Position numbers and translations under genes: made by a program. A stretch of 14,749 nt of DNA from UBA3537 sp965657165 (GTDB lineage Bacteria; Bacteroidota; Bacteroidia; Flavobacteriales; Flavobacteriaceae). The notes under the pieces were generated by a model. That model made no database searches and was not told where the DNA came from. It saw only the letters and a list, made by a program, of their open reading frames with translations. The stretch covers positions 1 to 14,749 of the forward strand of contig CBFHNG010000043.1 of the NCBI GenBank assembly GCA_965657165.1, in the 5' to 3' direction. Below are positions 8,108 to 14,749 of the stretch, piece by piece (the stretch's first letter is position 1; each line of letters starts with the position of its first letter).

Positions 8108-8335
8108 ATGAAGTTATTTTATCAACTTTTATTCTATTTACAACGCTATGGATTTCATGTTTGTCAGCGTATAGCCGACCGTTTTGGGATGCGTGCCAAA
8201 GTGGTTCGAACCTCTTTTATTTATGTCACTTTTGTGACTGTTGGTTTCGGTTTTGCACTGTATTTGTTTATAGCGTTTTGGCTTCGAATAAAAGATTTGA
8301 TTTTTTCCAAACGTACCTCAGTTTTTGATATATAA
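8108..8335 (+). CDS. Short PspC-like membrane protein
   Basis: A 75-residue protein with one or two closely spaced hydrophobic segments (about 35-59). The stretch VCQRIADRFGMRAKVVRTSFIYV (18-40) matches the PspC pattern of a short amphipathic lead (hydrophobic/basic, with G-x-R) ahead of a membrane helix. The charged tail KDLIFSKRTSVFDI follows. Full PspC proteins act with PspB in sensing membrane stress through PspA, but no psp partner is visible here, so its role is unknown. The ATG at 8108 lies 8 bases after the DUF2851 stop, and its stop is 3 bases before the potassium channel start, so the three genes are probably cotranscribed. An overlapping open frame from 8092 has no homology-like features and is not preferred. 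Confidence 0.7.
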   Translation: MKLFYQLLFYLQRYGFHVCQRIADRFGMRAKVVRTSFIYVTFVTVGFGFALYLFIAFWLRIKDLIFSKRTSVFDI

Positions 8336-8338
8336 TTT

Positions 8339-9367
8339 ATGGCCAACCCCATTGTAAAAATCTTTCGATCCAAACTCAACACCGCTGTTGTATTGCTTGT
8401 TTTGGTTTTAATTATCGGTGTTTTTGGATTCAAAATCATTTCTGATTTTTCTTGGCTAGATGCAATATACATGACCGTAATTACCGTTACAACAGTTGGG
8501 TTTGGAGAGGTTCAACCTTTGGACCAGGAGTCAAAATTATTTACAATTATTCTCATACTCACGAGTGTGATTATTGTGGGTTATGCCTTAAAAATTATTA
8601 CAGAGTATATCATTTCAAAAAATGATATTAACGAATTAAAACAAAAGAAAATGCAAAAGAAAATTGATGCACTTTCAGACCATGTCATAATTTGTGGCTA
8701 TGGTAGAAATGGAAAACAAGCAGCAAATAAGTTGGCTACACATCAACGCGATTTTGTGGTCATTGAAAAAGATGAACAAGTGGTTCAAAAATATCAAAAT
8801 GACGCCACCCTTTTTGTTACGGGTAACGCTAACGAAGATGAGGTATTGGCCGCTGCAGGAATCAATAGAGCCTCTTGTTTAATTTCTGCACTGCCCAATG
8901 ACTCTGATAATGTTTTTGTAGTGCTTTCTGCCCGACAAATTAGTCCAGATATTAGAATTATTAGTCGTGCTTCACAAGAAACGACCTATAGTAAGCTTAA
9001 ACTGGCAGGCGCCAACAATGTAATTTTACCAGATCGTATTGGTGGCGACCATATGGCGTCGCTGGTGGTAGTACCTGATTTATTGGAATTTGTAGATAAT
9101 CTTTCAATTATTGGTAATCAATCTATTAATATTGAGGAAGTTGCTGTTGAACAACTTTATGATACTTCCAAACAAAAAACCATTTTGGAGCTGGATTTAC
9201 GTAAAAAAACCGGCTGTAATGTGATTGGTTACAAAGACGAAAATGGAAATTACCATATCAATCCAGAAGCAGACCAAAAACTAGTTCCAGGCTCAAAAGT
9301 GATTGTTTTGGGACGACCAGAACAAATCCAAACCCTTAATTCGATGTATAATATTGAAGTGAGTTAG
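8339..9367 (+). CDS. Two-TM potassium channel with cytosolic RCK (TrkA-N / TrkA-C) domains
   Basis: A 342-residue channel subunit with MthK-like architecture. The first helix is at 14-34, the pore helix at 40-50, the selectivity filter TTVGFGE at 51-57 (TVGFG where TVGYG is commonest), and the second helix at 66-91. The cytosolic RCK_N domain spans about 114-232 with the dinucleotide loop CGYGRNG (119-125), the acidic E143 that ends strand 2 (VIEKDE) and TGNA (161-164). An RCK_C domain occupies about 263-338. Such proteins assemble as tetramers with an octameric gating ring and pass K+ in response to ligands such as Ca2+, nucleotides or NAD(H); the ligand here is not determinable. Internal initiation at the RCK part, known in MthK, is possible but not evident. 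Last gene of the DUF2851-PspC-channel run. Confidence 0.9.
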   Translation: MANPIVKIFRSKLNTAVVLLVLVLIIGVFGFKIISDFSWLDAIYMTVITVTTVGFGEVQPLDQESKLFTIILILTSVIIVGYALKIITEYIISKNDINELKQKKMQKKIDALSDHVIICGYGRNGKQAANKLATHQRDFVVIEKDEQVVQKYQNDATLFVTGNANEDEVLAAAGINRASCLISALPNDSDNVFVVLSARQISPDIRIISRASQETTYSKLKLAGANNVILPDRIGGDHMASLVVVPDLLEFVDNLSIIGNQSINIEEVAVEQLYDTSKQKTILELDLRKKTGCNVIGYKDENGNYHINPEADQKLVPGSKVIVLGRPEQIQTLNSMYNIEVS

Positions 9368-9475
9368 CTGTTTTTGGTTTTAATCCCTAATATCTGAACT
9401 TTAATTTCATCTGTTGCATAACTCGTTTTTTTTTGTCATCTTGTTGCCGCTTTTAAACACACAAAAAACGTTTTT

Positions 9476-11053
9476 ATGAAACTCAAAACACATACACTTT
9501 TAGCTTTATTACTTCCCATTTTTTCATTTGCTCAAGACAAAGGCATTGATCAAATTATTGATGAAAAATTTGGTGAGGCCACAGGTTGGTTTGTCAATTT
9601 TATTTTTTATCAAATCCAATTTACAGAAGACATCAAAGTGTTTTGGGTGTTATTTCCTCTTATTATAGGAGCAACATATTTTACGATATATTTTAAATTT
9701 ATCAATCTTCGTGGGATACGCACTTCCATTAATATTGTTCGTGGTAAATATGATAGTATAGACCACCACGAAACTATGGAAGCAGCTGGAGATGCCACCC
9801 CAGGGGGTGATAGCATAGAAACCATTGCAGTGGAAGGTCATGAAGGGGAAGTTTCTCATTTTCAGGCACTTACAGCAGCACTTTCGGCAACGGTTGGACT
9901 AGGAAATATTGCTGGTGTGGCTATCGCCGTTTCTATTGGTGGAGCAGGAGCTACCTTTTGGATGATTGTTGCTGGACTTTTAGGAATGGCTTCAAAATTT
10001 GTGGAGTGTACACTTGGAGTAAAGTATAGAGATATCGATGAAAATGGTGTGGTCTATGGCGGTCCAATGTATTATCTTACAAAAGGCTTAAAATCTAAAG
10101 GTCTAGAGAAATTGGGGAAAGTTTTGGCGGTCCTTTTTGCCATTTTTGTTATTGGTGGCTCATTTGGTGGAGGAAATATGTTCCAAGTTAACCAAGCGTT
10201 TCAATTGGTAGAAAACATTACTGGTGGTGAAGCTTCTGTATTGCATGGCAAGGGGTGGTTATTTGGTGTTGTGATGGCCGCCCTAGTCGGTATTGTAATT
10301 ATTGGTGGAATTAAAAAAATCGCGAAAGTAACTGATAAAATTGTGCCATTTATGGTGGTTATTTATGTTACTGCATCCTTATTTGTTATCTTTTCAAACC
10401 TCAATATGATTGGTGATGCATTTTCACAAATATTTACAGGAGCATTTAGCCCTGAAGGTGTAGCTGGTGGCGCGATTGGTGTTTTAGTTCAAGGATTTAG
10501 AAGAGCAGCATTTTCCAATGAAGCAGGAATTGGATCTGCATCTATTGCACATTCTGCTGTAAAAACAAAATACGCAGCATCTGAAGGTATGGTTGCACTT
10601 TTGGAGCCTTTTATTGATACTGTTGTGGTGTGTACCATGACGGCTTTAGTGCTTATCATTACAGGAAATGTCAATGCGGCTAATGCCTCTCTAAATGATG
10701 CTCAAGCTATTCTACTAACATCGGGTGCTTTTGAATCTGCAATCTCATGGTTTCCATATGTGCTAACCATTGCAGTCGTTTTATTTGCATTTAGTACTAT
10801 GATTTCTTGGTCTTATTACGGCTTTCAAGGCTGGGCCTATTTGTTTGGACGTTCCAAAAAAATGGAATATACCTATAAGATTATTTTCTGTCTTTTTGTG
10901 GTTGTAGGAGCAGCGGCAAGCTTGGGTTCAGTTATTGGGTTTTCAGACGCAATGATTTTTGCCATGATGGTGCCCAATATGGTAGGAATTGTTATTCTTG
11001 CTCCGAAGGTTAAAAAAGAACTTGATAAATATTTAAAAGCCATAAAAAAGTAA
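9476..11053 (+). CDS. Sodium:alanine (AGCS family) amino-acid symporter
   Basis: A 525-residue transporter of the alanine/glycine:cation symporter family, importing alanine or glycine with Na+. Family signatures are SHFQALTAALSATVGLGNIAGVA (127-149), the block YGGPMYYLTKGL (194-205), and FSNEAGIGSASIAHSAVKT in the second half. Around 10-11 hydrophobic segments are visible. The N-terminus is unusual: residues 1-20 look like a cleavable signal sequence ending FSFAQ, followed by about 35 hydrophilic/amphipathic residues before the first transporter helix. Between the first cytosolic loop and the SHFQAL motif is an acidic insert (about 92-125, rich in Asp, Glu, His and Gly), making the protein longer than the usual 440-490 residues. 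The 108 bases upstream hold no exact TAnnTTTG. The helix-hairpin-helix gene starts 19 bases after the stop. Confidence 0.92.
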   Translation: MKLKTHTLLALLLPIFSFAQDKGIDQIIDEKFGEATGWFVNFIFYQIQFTEDIKVFWVLFPLIIGATYFTIYFKFINLRGIRTSINIVRGKYDSIDHHETMEAAGDATPGGDSIETIAVEGHEGEVSHFQALTAALSATVGLGNIAGVAIAVSIGGAGATFWMIVAGLLGMASKFVECTLGVKYRDIDENGVVYGGPMYYLTKGLKSKGLEKLGKVLAVLFAIFVIGGSFGGGNMFQVNQAFQLVENITGGEASVLHGKGWLFGVVMAALVGIVIIGGIKKIAKVTDKIVPFMVVIYVTASLFVIFSNLNMIGDAFSQIFTGAFSPEGVAGGAIGVLVQGFRRAAFSNEAGIGSASIAHSAVKTKYAASEGMVALLEPFIDTVVVCTMTALVLIITGNVNAANASLNDAQAILLTSGAFESAISWFPYVLTIAVVLFAFSTMISWSYYGFQGWAYLFGRSKKMEYTYKIIFCLFVVVGAAASLGSVIGFSDAMIFAMMVPNMVGIVILAPKVKKELDKYLKAIKK

Positions 11054-11072
11054 ATTTCTAAACAATGCCCCA

Positions 11073-11918
11073 TTGCTTCGTTATTTTACAAGACGACAAC
11101 GTATAGGAATTCTGAGTCTATTTTTCCTTGTTTTTTTGATGCAAATCATATTAATCTTTGCTTCAAACAACGAATTTATCGCCCATCAATTAGATAAAAA
11201 CACACTTACAAATCTAGAACAAGAATACGATAGTTTACAACAAAACCACATAAAAAAGGAAAGACCAAAACGCTTTCCATTTAACCCCAATTTTATATCC
11301 TCATACAAAGGTTATGAACTAGGAATGTCTTTGAAAGAAATTGAACTTTTGCACAACTTTAGAGCAGGTGATAATTGGATTAATTCAGCTCAAGATTTTC
11401 AGCGGGTTACAGGAGTTTCAGATTCTTTGCTTGCGGCTATTTCACCCTATTTTAAGTTTCCAAAATGGGTAACACAATCTCAAAAACAAATCAAATCCAA
11501 ACCCCAGAAACAATCTAAACTTGATTTAAATTTAGCCACCTCTGAACAGCTTCAAAAAGTGTATGGTATTGGTCCAAAATTATCTGAACGGATCATTCGC
11601 TACAGAGAAAAATTTAATGGCGGTTTCGCAGATATGGTGGAACTCAAAGCCGTGTATGGCTTGTCTCAAGAGGTTATTGAAAATATCAGAAAGATATTCA
11701 AAATAGAACATCCAAGACCGATTCAACGTATAAATTTAAATACCGCTGGTCAAGAAGATTTTGTAAAAATTCCATTTATAGGCTATGAATTGGCATATAA
11801 CATTGTAGAAATGAGAACGTTAAAAGAAGCCTACAATTCTATAAAGGAATTAACAAAACTTAAAGATTTTCCAGTTGAAAAATTAGACATAATTAGTCTA
11901 TATTTGTACGTAAATTAA
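11073..11918 (+). CDS. Membrane-anchored helix-hairpin-helix protein (ComEA-like)
   Basis: A 281-residue protein with a basic N-terminus (LRYFTRRQRIG), one membrane helix at about 11-31, then a periplasmic region with helix-hairpin-helix repeats. Two clear units are DLNLATSEQLQKVYGIGPKLSERIIRYRE (about 151-179, with the GIGPKLSERI hairpin) and INLNTAGQEDFVKIPFIGYELAYNIVEMR (about 221-249). A degenerate one lies around residues 84-128. ComEA proteins bind incoming double-stranded DNA non-specifically during transformation, and this is longer than classical ComEA, so DNA binding in the periplasm is a family-based inference. The TTG at 11073 is chosen: no in-frame ATG exists between the upstream in-frame stop and the membrane helix, and the next ATG falls inside the helix. 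It may be read through from the symporter gene. Confidence 0.82.
   Translation: MLRYFTRRQRIGILSLFFLVFLMQIILIFASNNEFIAHQLDKNTLTNLEQEYDSLQQNHIKKERPKRFPFNPNFISSYKGYELGMSLKEIELLHNFRAGDNWINSAQDFQRVTGVSDSLLAAISPYFKFPKWVTQSQKQIKSKPQKQSKLDLNLATSEQLQKVYGIGPKLSERIIRYREKFNGGFADMVELKAVYGLSQEVIENIRKIFKIEHPRPIQRINLNTAGQEDFVKIPFIGYELAYNIVEMRTLKEAYNSIKELTKLKDFPVEKLDIISLYLYVN
11875..11906 (+). promoter_or_regulatory. Promoter of the acyl-CoA dehydrogenase gene
   Basis: TTG at 11875-11877 and TATATTTG at 11899-11906 are separated by 21 bases, an exact match to the flavobacterial consensus. The element lies within the last codons of the helix-hairpin-helix gene, 18 bases before the ATG at 11925, so the dehydrogenase can be expressed independently despite the 6-base intergenic gap. 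Confidence 0.7.
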
Positions 11919-11924
11919 ACCTAT

Positions 11925-13064
11925 ATGAATTTTCAATTTTCGGAAGAACAAGAATTAATTGCAGCTTCAGCTCGAGACTTTGCAGAGCAGTACATTCGAC
12001 CACACATTATGGAGTGGGATGAATCTCAACATTTTCCAAAAGATGTTCTACAAAAAGCAGGGGAAATGGGTTTTATGGGAATTTTTATCCCAGAAGAATA
12101 TGGAGGTTCTGGCTTGGGTTATCACGAATATGCTGCTATTATTGAAGAAATCGCCAAGGTTGATCCTTCAATAGGGCTTTCTGTTGCAGCACATAATTCA
12201 TTATGCACTGGTCATATTTACTATTTTGGAAATGAAGAACAAAAGAAAAAATGGCTTCCAAAATTAGCTTCAGGAGAGTGGATTGGTGCTTGGGGACTTA
12301 CAGAACACAATACGGGAAGTGATGCTGGAGGTATGAATACAACGGCCATAAAAGACGGAGATTATTATATTTTGAATGGCTCAAAAAATTTTATCACACA
12401 TGGTATTAGTGGACATATAGCAGTAGTCATTGCACGTACTGGCGAAAAAGGCGATTCTCATGGTATGTCTGCTTTTGTAATTGAAAAAGGAACACCAGGA
12501 TTCAGTTCTGGGAAAAAAGAAGATAAATTAGGGATGAGAGCCAGCGAAACCGCAGAACTTATTTTTGATAATTGTAGAATACACAAAGACAATCTTTTAG
12601 GTCAAGAAGGAGAAGGATTTATTCAATCTCTAAAAATATTGGATGGAGGACGTATTTCTATTGCAGCCCTATCGCAAGGGATTTCCAAAGGGGCGTATGA
12701 AGCAGCCCTCAAATATTCCAAAGAGCGTGTACAATTTGGAAAACCAATTTCAAGTTTTCAAGGTGTTTCTTTTAAACTTTCTGATATGGCAACTGAGATT
12801 CAAGCTTCAGGATTATTAATTCACAAAGCGGCGTCTATGAAAAATAACGGCGAAAAAGTGACCACCATGGGCGCAATGGCCAAAATGTATGCCAGTGAAG
12901 CTTGTGTAAGAATATCAAATGAAGCCGTACAAATTCATGGTGGATATGGGTATATAAAAGAATATCCCGTAGAAAAGTTTTACAGAGATTCAAAGCTTTG
13001 TACCATAGGTGAGGGGACTACAGAAATACAAAAACTCGTCATTGCTAGAAATATTTTAAAATAA
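11925..13064 (+). CDS. Acyl-CoA dehydrogenase (short/branched-chain type)
   Basis: A 379-residue FAD enzyme of normal length for the soluble acyl-CoA dehydrogenase family. It introduces an alpha-beta double bond in acyl-CoA and passes electrons to electron-transfer flavoprotein. Visible marks are the N-terminal helical domain (GEMGFMGIFIPEEYGGSGLG), the middle-domain FAD-binding WGLTEHNTGSDAGG (about 122-135), the KERVQFGKPISSFQ block, and the C-terminal QIHGGYGYIKEYPVEKFYRD. The catalytic base is E363 in GEGTTEIQ, the position used by short- and medium-chain enzymes rather than the isovaleryl-CoA type. Chain-length preference cannot be read; short or branched-chain acyl-CoA is a plausible guess. 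It has its own promoter and precedes rpsU. Confidence 0.93.
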   Translation: MNFQFSEEQELIAASARDFAEQYIRPHIMEWDESQHFPKDVLQKAGEMGFMGIFIPEEYGGSGLGYHEYAAIIEEIAKVDPSIGLSVAAHNSLCTGHIYYFGNEEQKKKWLPKLASGEWIGAWGLTEHNTGSDAGGMNTTAIKDGDYYILNGSKNFITHGISGHIAVVIARTGEKGDSHGMSAFVIEKGTPGFSSGKKEDKLGMRASETAELIFDNCRIHKDNLLGQEGEGFIQSLKILDGGRISIAALSQGISKGAYEAALKYSKERVQFGKPISSFQGVSFKLSDMATEIQASGLLIHKAASMKNNGEKVTTMGAMAKMYASEACVRISNEAVQIHGGYGYIKEYPVEKFYRDSKLCTIGEGTTEIQKLVIARNILK

Positions 13065-13068
13065 ATTA

Positions 13069-13097
13069 TTGCAATAACATAATTAAGATTATATTTG
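13069..13097 (+). promoter_or_regulatory. Promoter of rpsU
   Basis: TTG at 13069-13071, an 18-base spacer, and TATATTTG at 13090-13097 match TTG-N17-23-TAnnTTTG. The first gene base is at 13131, giving a leader of roughly 25-30 bases that contains the strong Shine-Dalgarno sequence. Confidence 0.75.
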
Positions 13098-13111
13098 CAT
13101 CCTAATTCTAA

Positions 13112-13122
13112 AGAAAGGAGGT
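13112..13122 (+). promoter_or_regulatory. Exceptionally strong Shine-Dalgarno sequence of rpsU
   Basis: AGAAAGGAGGT is complementary over 11 bases to the 16S rRNA 3' end as I recall it for Bacteroidota (ACCUCCUUUCU). It is followed by TTTAAATTT before the ATG at 13131. Most other genes in the window have no such sequence. It fixes the start of rpsU and is the likely site of autoregulation by bS21. Confidence 0.85.
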
Positions 13123-13130
13123 TTAAATTT

Positions 13131-13325
13131 ATGCTAATAATACCAATAAAAGAAGGAGAAAACATAGATAGAGCACTGAAACGCTTCAAGCGAAAGTTTG
13201 ACCGAACAGGAACAAAACGTTCATTGCAAACACGTAAACAATTTACGAAACCCTCCGTTAAAAGAAGAGCAGAAATTCAAAAAGCGCAATATATTCAAAG
13301 CCTACGAGACGCTGAGAATCTATAA
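13131..13325 (+). CDS. rpsU: Small ribosomal subunit protein bS21
   Basis: A 64-residue basic protein with the S21 signature: IPIKEGENIDRALKRFKRKF (4-23), followed by an arginine/lysine-rich helical tail. It sits near the 16S 3' end on the platform of the 30S subunit. In Flavobacteriia, bS21 with bS6 and bS18 has been shown to sequester the anti-Shine-Dalgarno tail. The tyrosine at position 54 here (KAQYIQSL) corresponds, from memory, to the residue described as stacking on that tail in Flavobacterium johnsoniae. The ATG at 13131 is preferred over an in-frame TTG at 13095 because of the strong Shine-Dalgarno and because residues 1-10 align with the family start. It is a single-gene unit with its own promoter and terminator. 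Regulation through the leader is likely: low bS21 frees the anti-Shine-Dalgarno and favours translation of its own mRNA. Confidence 0.95.
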   Translation: MLIIPIKEGENIDRALKRFKRKFDRTGTKRSLQTRKQFTKPSVKRRAEIQKAQYIQSLRDAENL

Positions 13326-13347
13326 ACGCTCAACTTGTCAAAATAGT

Positions 13348-13376
13348 AAGCACCTTGTCAAAGGTGCTTTTTTTTT
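13348..13376 (+). terminator. Intrinsic terminator of rpsU
   Basis: A perfect 9-base inverted repeat, AAGCACCTT (13348-13356) and AAGGTGCTT (13361-13369), with a GTCA loop. It runs into nine consecutive T (13368-13376). It lies 22 bases after the rpsU stop. Confidence 0.93.
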
Positions 13377-13386
13377 GCTATATTTG
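13355..13386 (+). promoter_or_regulatory. Promoter of the small membrane protein gene, overlapping the rpsU terminator
   Basis: TATATTTG at 13379-13386 is an exact -7 match, 25 bases before the ATG at 13412. The only TTG at proper distance is 13355-13357, 21 bases upstream, formed by the left arm and loop of the rpsU terminator hairpin. Confidence 0.6.
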
Positions 13387-13411
13387 AAATCTAACCTAAA
13401 TCTAAATTGAT

Positions 13412-13801
13412 ATGAATACTAAATCATTTTTCCTATCGGGCATCGTTGGTGCCATTGTTTATTTTTTACTTGGCTGGTTGTTTTATGGCGTTTTATTTCC
13501 AGAAATTCATGGAACTAACGTTGAGCCATGTTTATTAATGATCTTTCTTGGTTGTCTATTTATGGCATTATTAGTATCATTAATTTATAACCGTTGGGCA
13601 AGTATCACCACCCTCTCTACGGGACTAAAAGCAGGTTTTGTTATTGGACTTCTTTACACTTTGAGCATGAGTTTTTTCATGTATTCAAGTAAAGAATTTG
13701 ATACAAACTTCTTTATTCAACTAGCCATAGACACTATAACCATTGCCATTGTTGGTGGTGTTGTGGGCTATATGTGTGGCATCTTTAACAAGAAGCGCTA
13801 A
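13412..13801 (+). CDS. Small four-helix integral membrane protein, function unknown
   Basis: A 129-residue protein with four predicted membrane helices at about 5-29, 40-60, 71-92 and 100-124, short loops and a basic C-terminal tail (FNKKR). Small residues are frequent in the helices (GIVGAIVYFLLGW; GLKAGFVIGL; GGVVGYMCG), with two glycine-rich faces that suggest close helix packing. The topology and length resemble small hypothetical membrane proteins common in Flavobacteriia (DUF1761-like at most), but I do not recognise a characterised family. It has its own promoter and sits between rpsU and xerC. No charged residues typical of transporters stand out inside the helices apart from D107. 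The ATG is taken because it is the first in frame after the promoter and lies just before the first helix. Confidence 0.8.
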   Translation: MNTKSFFLSGIVGAIVYFLLGWLFYGVLFPEIHGTNVEPCLLMIFLGCLFMALLVSLIYNRWASITTLSTGLKAGFVIGLLYTLSMSFFMYSSKEFDTNFFIQLAIDTITIAIVGGVVGYMCGIFNKKR

Positions 13802-13871
13802 GACAAAAGTATAGATAATTCGGCAAAAGATATTGATAATTTTTGTATCTTAGGAATACCAATTATATACT

Positions 13872-14749
13872 ATGTCTATTCAGTCTTTTGTCGATTATCT
13901 TTCTTTAGAAAAAAATTATGCTGAACACACCATAACGGCGTATCAGAAAGACTTGGAAATATTTCAAAGCTATTTGTTAGATGAATTTTCTGATGATGAT
14001 TTGAAAACTATAAATTATTCGCAAATCCGCAGTTGGATCATTCAACTTGTCGATGGTGGTTTGAGTAATAGGTCCATAAATCGAAAAGTATCTTCCTTAA
14101 ATAGTTATTATAAATTTTTAATTAAAACAGGAGATTTGAAACATTCTCCTTTGGCAAAGCACAAAGCGCTAAAAGTGCAAAAGAAGGTGCATATCCCATT
14201 TTCGGAAGAAGAAATTCATACAGTTTTAAGCGGTGCTGCCACTCATGATTTTGAAGCCCTTAGGAACAAACTTATAGTGGAGTTGTTTTATTCTACTGGA
14301 ATACGTCGATCGGAACTTATAAATCTAAAAATTAGTGATGTAGATCTTGCTCAACAACAAATAAAAGTGTTGGGCAAACGCAATAAAGAACGTTATATTC
14401 CGTTAATAAATACAGTACAAGACACCCTCAAATTATATCTGGAGACGCGAAACACATTGAAACAAATTTTGGAGCCAGATTTTCTTTTTTTAACTCAAAA
14501 AGGCGCAAAAATATATGGAACACTCGTGTATAGAATCATCAACAGCTATTTTTCTGAAGTTTCTAGCAAAGTCAAGAAAAGTCCTCATATACTGAGGCAT
14601 TCATTTGCAACCCATTTATTGAATCATGGTGCAGATTTGAACGCCGTTAAAGAACTTTTAGGGCACTCCAGTTTGGCAGCCACACAAGTTTATACCCACA
14701 ATAACATTGCAGAACTAAAAAAAGTTTATGCAAAATCTCACCCTAGACA
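13872..14749 (+). CDS. xerC: Tyrosine recombinase XerC-type (3' end cut by window)
   Basis: An open frame from ATG at 13872 to the window end encodes 292 residues, beginning MSIQSFVDYLSLEKNYAEHT, a typical SAM-like N-terminal core-binding domain (about 1-85). The catalytic domain has all tyrosine recombinase residues: R145 (TGIRRSEL), K169 (LGKRNKER), H239 and R242 (HILRHSF), H265 (LGHSS) and the nucleophile Y274 (VYTH). These are nearly the same positions as in Escherichia coli XerC. The visible end, VYAKSHPR, is like the usual terminus, so only a few residues should be missing. It would resolve chromosome dimers at dif with a second Xer protein and FtsK. XerC versus XerD identity is assigned by resemblance and is less certain than the family. 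A TAnnTTTG-like box with one extra base (13837-13845) lies upstream. No integrase-type accessory genes are nearby, so a phage or integron origin is unlikely. Confidence 0.88.
   Translation, partial: MSIQSFVDYLSLEKNYAEHTITAYQKDLEIFQSYLLDEFSDDDLKTINYSQIRSWIIQLVDGGLSNRSINRKVSSLNSYYKFLIKTGDLKHSPLAKHKALKVQKKVHIPFSEEEIHTVLSGAATHDFEALRNKLIVELFYSTGIRRSELINLKISDVDLAQQQIKVLGKRNKERYIPLINTVQDTLKLYLETRNTLKQILEPDFLFLTQKGAKIYGTLVYRIINSYFSEVSSKVKKSPHILRHSFATHLLNHGADLNAVKELLGHSSLAATQVYTHNNIAELKKVYAKSHPR

Noticed and set aside
8092..8328. An open frame overlapping the PspC-like gene in another frame.
   Set aside because: It has no family resemblance, and the other frame has the PspC pattern and better spacing.
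9368..9475. A riboswitch or regulatory RNA in the longest gap, before the symporter.
   Set aside because: No stable stem, exact promoter box or recognisable RNA motif could be found by eye in these 108 bases.
13095..13130. An upstream in-frame TTG start for rpsU adding 12 residues.
   Set aside because: It lies inside the -7 promoter box, and the strong Shine-Dalgarno and family alignment fix the start at 13131.
13198..13410. An open frame across rpsU and its terminator.
   Set aside because: It is out of frame with rpsU, runs through the terminator hairpin and shows no protein-like features.
13872..14749. The tyrosine recombinase as an integrase marking a mobile element.
   Set aside because: Length, catalytic residue positions and N-terminal domain match housekeeping XerC, and no attachment repeats or cargo genes are visible.
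1..14749. CRISPR arrays, insertion sequences, tRNA genes or a defence or biosynthetic island.
   Set aside because: No regular repeats, transposase-like proteins, cloverleaf sequences or compositional break were seen, and all genes fit core flavobacterial families.

Overview
The window is AT-rich chromosomal DNA from a member of the Bacteroidota, most likely the Flavobacteriaceae. Three things point there: all recognisable protein families are typical of that group, genes are repeatedly preceded by the Bacteroidota promoter element TAnnTTTG (four times with a TTG about 18-21 bases upstream), and Shine-Dalgarno sequences are generally absent except for a very strong one before rpsU. Gene density is high, with no intergenic stretch above about 110 bases. 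I see no mobile element, CRISPR array, tRNA, rRNA or obvious island.

Layout. 1-1192: 3' part of an outer-membrane beta-barrel gene interrupted by a 10-N assembly gap. 1195-2416: a reverse-strand SAM methyltransferase divergent from a YkgJ-type cysteine-cluster protein. 2438-3283: a membrane di-iron hydroxylase of the sterol desaturase superfamily, whose 3' end overlaps a convergent DUF1343/NamZ-like lipoprotein gene (3255-4460). That gene is divergent, with a 9-base gap, from a LolC/LolE-type ABC permease (4470-5705, TTG start). 5774-6754: a cystathionine beta-synthase-like PLP enzyme with its own promoter. 6825-9367: a tight three-gene run of DUF2851 protein, a short PspC-like membrane protein and a two-TM potassium channel with RCK domains. 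9476-11053: a sodium:alanine (AGCS) symporter, followed closely by a membrane-anchored helix-hairpin-helix protein (11073-11918, TTG start) and an acyl-CoA dehydrogenase (11925-13064) that has a promoter inside the end of the preceding gene. 13131-13325: rpsU (bS21) with promoter, exceptional Shine-Dalgarno and intrinsic terminator. 13412-13801: a small four-helix membrane protein whose promoter overlaps that terminator. 13872-14749: a XerC-type tyrosine recombinase cut by the window edge a few residues before its expected end.

The region looks like ordinary core genome: envelope functions (barrel, hydroxylase, NamZ-like enzyme, Lol-type permease), sulfur amino-acid metabolism, ion and amino-acid transport, fatty-acid or branched-chain oxidation, translation and chromosome-dimer resolution. 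I do not see a novel multi-gene system such as a defence or biosynthetic island. The points most worth a second look are the rpsU leader, which fits the bS21 autoregulation proposed for Flavobacteriia, the overlap of the rpsU terminator with the next promoter, and the uncharacterised DUF2851-PspC-potassium channel gene run, with a possible nuclease-like motif in DUF2851.
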